A DNA stretch of 14,128 nucleotides from Accumulibacter sp. (lineage in GTDB: Bacteria > Pseudomonadota > Gammaproteobacteria > Burkholderiales > Rhodocyclaceae), in NCBI GenBank assembly GCA_031276375.1, contig JAISNE010000302.1, positions 1 to 14,128 of the forward strand, read 5' to 3'. The notes under the pieces were generated by a model. It was not told the origin of the DNA. It ran no database searches and was given only the letters and a program-made list of their open reading frames with translations. This document shows positions 13,462-14,128 of the stretch, one piece after another; the stretch's first letter is position 1; each line of letters opens with the position of its first letter. The position numbers were made by a program, and so were the translations under genes.

Positions 13462-13540
13462 GCGGGCGGGACGCCCGCGCTCCACTCTCTCGCGCCAAAA
13501 TCCGGGAGCGCGGACGTCTCGTCCGCTTCGTGGGACTTAT
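13462..13540. repeat. REPIN-like GC-rich double hairpin, copy 2
   Basis: The same 79-bp unit as 257-335. H1 is GCGGGCG-GGA-CGCCCGC (13462-13478) and H2 is GCGGACG-TCT-CGTCCGC (13510-13526). The only two differences from copy 1 are 13514 (G to A) and 13522 (C to T), which pair with each other in H2, so the stem is preserved. It abuts the right-hand MITE-like element, as in the left copy (both end ...TGGGACTTAT just before a (C)AAGTTGCG end). Confidence 0.8.
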
Positions 13541-13541
13541 T

Positions 13542-13821
13542 CCAAGTTGCGCTCCAATAGGCCATTTATACTCAAGTCCGACGTGTCGAGATTCCGGCCA
13601 TGACGGCGCAACATCGGCAATCCTCTTTTTTCGCGGAGCGCGGCCCAAGGTAGGGGGAACATCCTGCTCCCCCTTGTTTGAACGGGCGCTTGCCGCGCCC
13701 GTGGGGAGCTGGAAGCTCCCCCTACCTTACGGCGCGGTCAAGCCATCGTGATACGCCAGGAATGACCGAAAGCTTGACACGCCGGACGTGCGTATCAACG
13801 GTCTGTCGAGCGCAACTTGGC
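13542..13821. mobile_element. MITE-like element with CCAAGTTGCG terminal inverted repeats, copy 2
   Basis: Bounded by CCAAGTTGCG (13542-13551) and CGCAACTTGG (13812-13821). Both sub-termini resemble the right end of the 189-430 element. The stretch 13545-13605 is that end inverted (AATAGGCC, CAAGTCCGACGT, GATTCCGG). The stretch 13757-13821 is the same end in direct orientation (atacgccaggaatgaccg, then CGTATCAACGG). So this copy has long imperfect inverted repeats of about 65 bp. A separate palindromic element (13647-13728) sits in the middle. Confidence 0.6.
13647..13728. repeat. 82-bp nested palindromic element
   Basis: Perfect 12-bp terminal inverted repeats, AAGGTAGGGGGA (13647-13658) and TCCCCCTACCTT (13717-13728), enclose further hairpins (GGGGGA...TCCCCC at the left, GGGCGCTTGCCGCGCCC in the middle, GGGGAGCTGGAAGCTCCCC at the right). 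It is non-coding and inserted inside the MITE-like element. Confidence 0.75.
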
Positions 13822-13855
13822 GTGAAAGGGTGGCGGGCGGCTTTGTTCTTTGCGG

Positions 13856-13881
13856 GCATCGCTCGTCGGCGATGCTTTTTT
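13856..13881 (+). terminator. Strong intrinsic terminator with no gene in front
   Basis: GCATCGC (13856-13862), a 6-nt TCGTCG loop, GCGATGC (13869-13875) and six T (13876-13881). This is a textbook Rho-independent terminator in the + direction, but nothing convincing is encoded upstream on +. It lies inside an inverted repeat TTGGCGTGAAA (13818-13828) / TTTCACGCCAA (13900-13910), so it may be the cargo of another small repeat or the end of an unrecognised short RNA. Confidence 0.65.
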
Positions 13882-14062
13882 GCGTCCCATATCCGGTTGT
13901 TTCACGCCAACTTCTGGATGAATTTCGCACATGCGATAAATAGTGTTGTAGAATGACGTCACGCGCCGCTGCATCGATTCATCTCCATTCGTTCCGTATT
14001 TGAAAGGCGTGCCGTCCGGCCTGGAAGTCCCTTCAAAAAAAAGTGAAAAAAGACTTGACAAA

Positions 14063-14128
<66 letters not shown>

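Overview
Likely source. The window fits a GC-rich betaproteobacterium. The best taxonomic clue is a complete DUF2863 gene, a family I know almost only from Betaproteobacteria, next to an SdhE-type assembly factor. The dense REP/MITE-like repeats resemble environmental Rhodocyclales-type genomes, but that narrower placement is inference.

Layout. (1) 1-860 is a decayed, repeat-rich edge. It holds the last 35 codons of a PD-(D/E)XK/AAA-ATPase-like protein, a 242-bp MITE-like element with a nested double-hairpin (REPIN-like) unit, and a frameshifted transposase tail. (2) 885-2391 holds two convergent housekeeping-type genes, sdhE (+) and a DUF2863 gene (-). (3) 2392-2781 is a non-coding stretch with palindromes and one copy of a diverged direct repeat. 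(4) 2782-12964 is a catabolic cluster entirely on the minus strand. In transcription order it reads: RpiR/MurR regulator, IolC-DUF2090 fusion kinase, a 19-codon ORF, methylmalonate/malonate-semialdehyde dehydrogenase, a transaldolase-family enzyme, a zinc alcohol dehydrogenase, then a tripartite TRAP transporter (DctP, DctQ, DctM). (5) 12965-14128 is again gene-poor. It starts with the rpiR upstream region and the second copy of the direct repeat, then a second REPIN-like unit, a second MITE-like element with another palindrome inside it, an orphan terminator hairpin, and a (GCAA)n tract running off the window.

How the genes could work together. The TRAP system would import a polyol or, more likely, a carboxylate-bearing sugar derivative, because DctP keeps the usual substrate-carboxylate arginine. 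The Zn dehydrogenase would oxidise a hydroxyl. IolC would phosphorylate a 2-deoxy-5-keto-gluconate-like acid, and its DUF2090 half (or the transaldolase-like protein) would cleave it. MmsA would convert the resulting semialdehyde to acetyl-/propionyl-CoA and CO2. This is the lower half of inositol catabolism. iolG, iolE, iolD and iolB are absent here, so either they lie elsewhere or the cluster serves a different substrate. The ATGA overlaps rpiR/iolC and dctQ/dctM and the tight spacing support an operon-like unit.

The least ordinary signals are: the 19-codon ORF before mmsA, which is a remnant or leader copy of the transaldolase gene's own 5' end; the unusual active-site residues of that transaldolase; a lone CRISPR-repeat-like sequence before dctP; a hairpin array between dctP and dctQ; direct repeats bracketing the cluster; and a compensatory base-pair change between the two REPIN-like copies.
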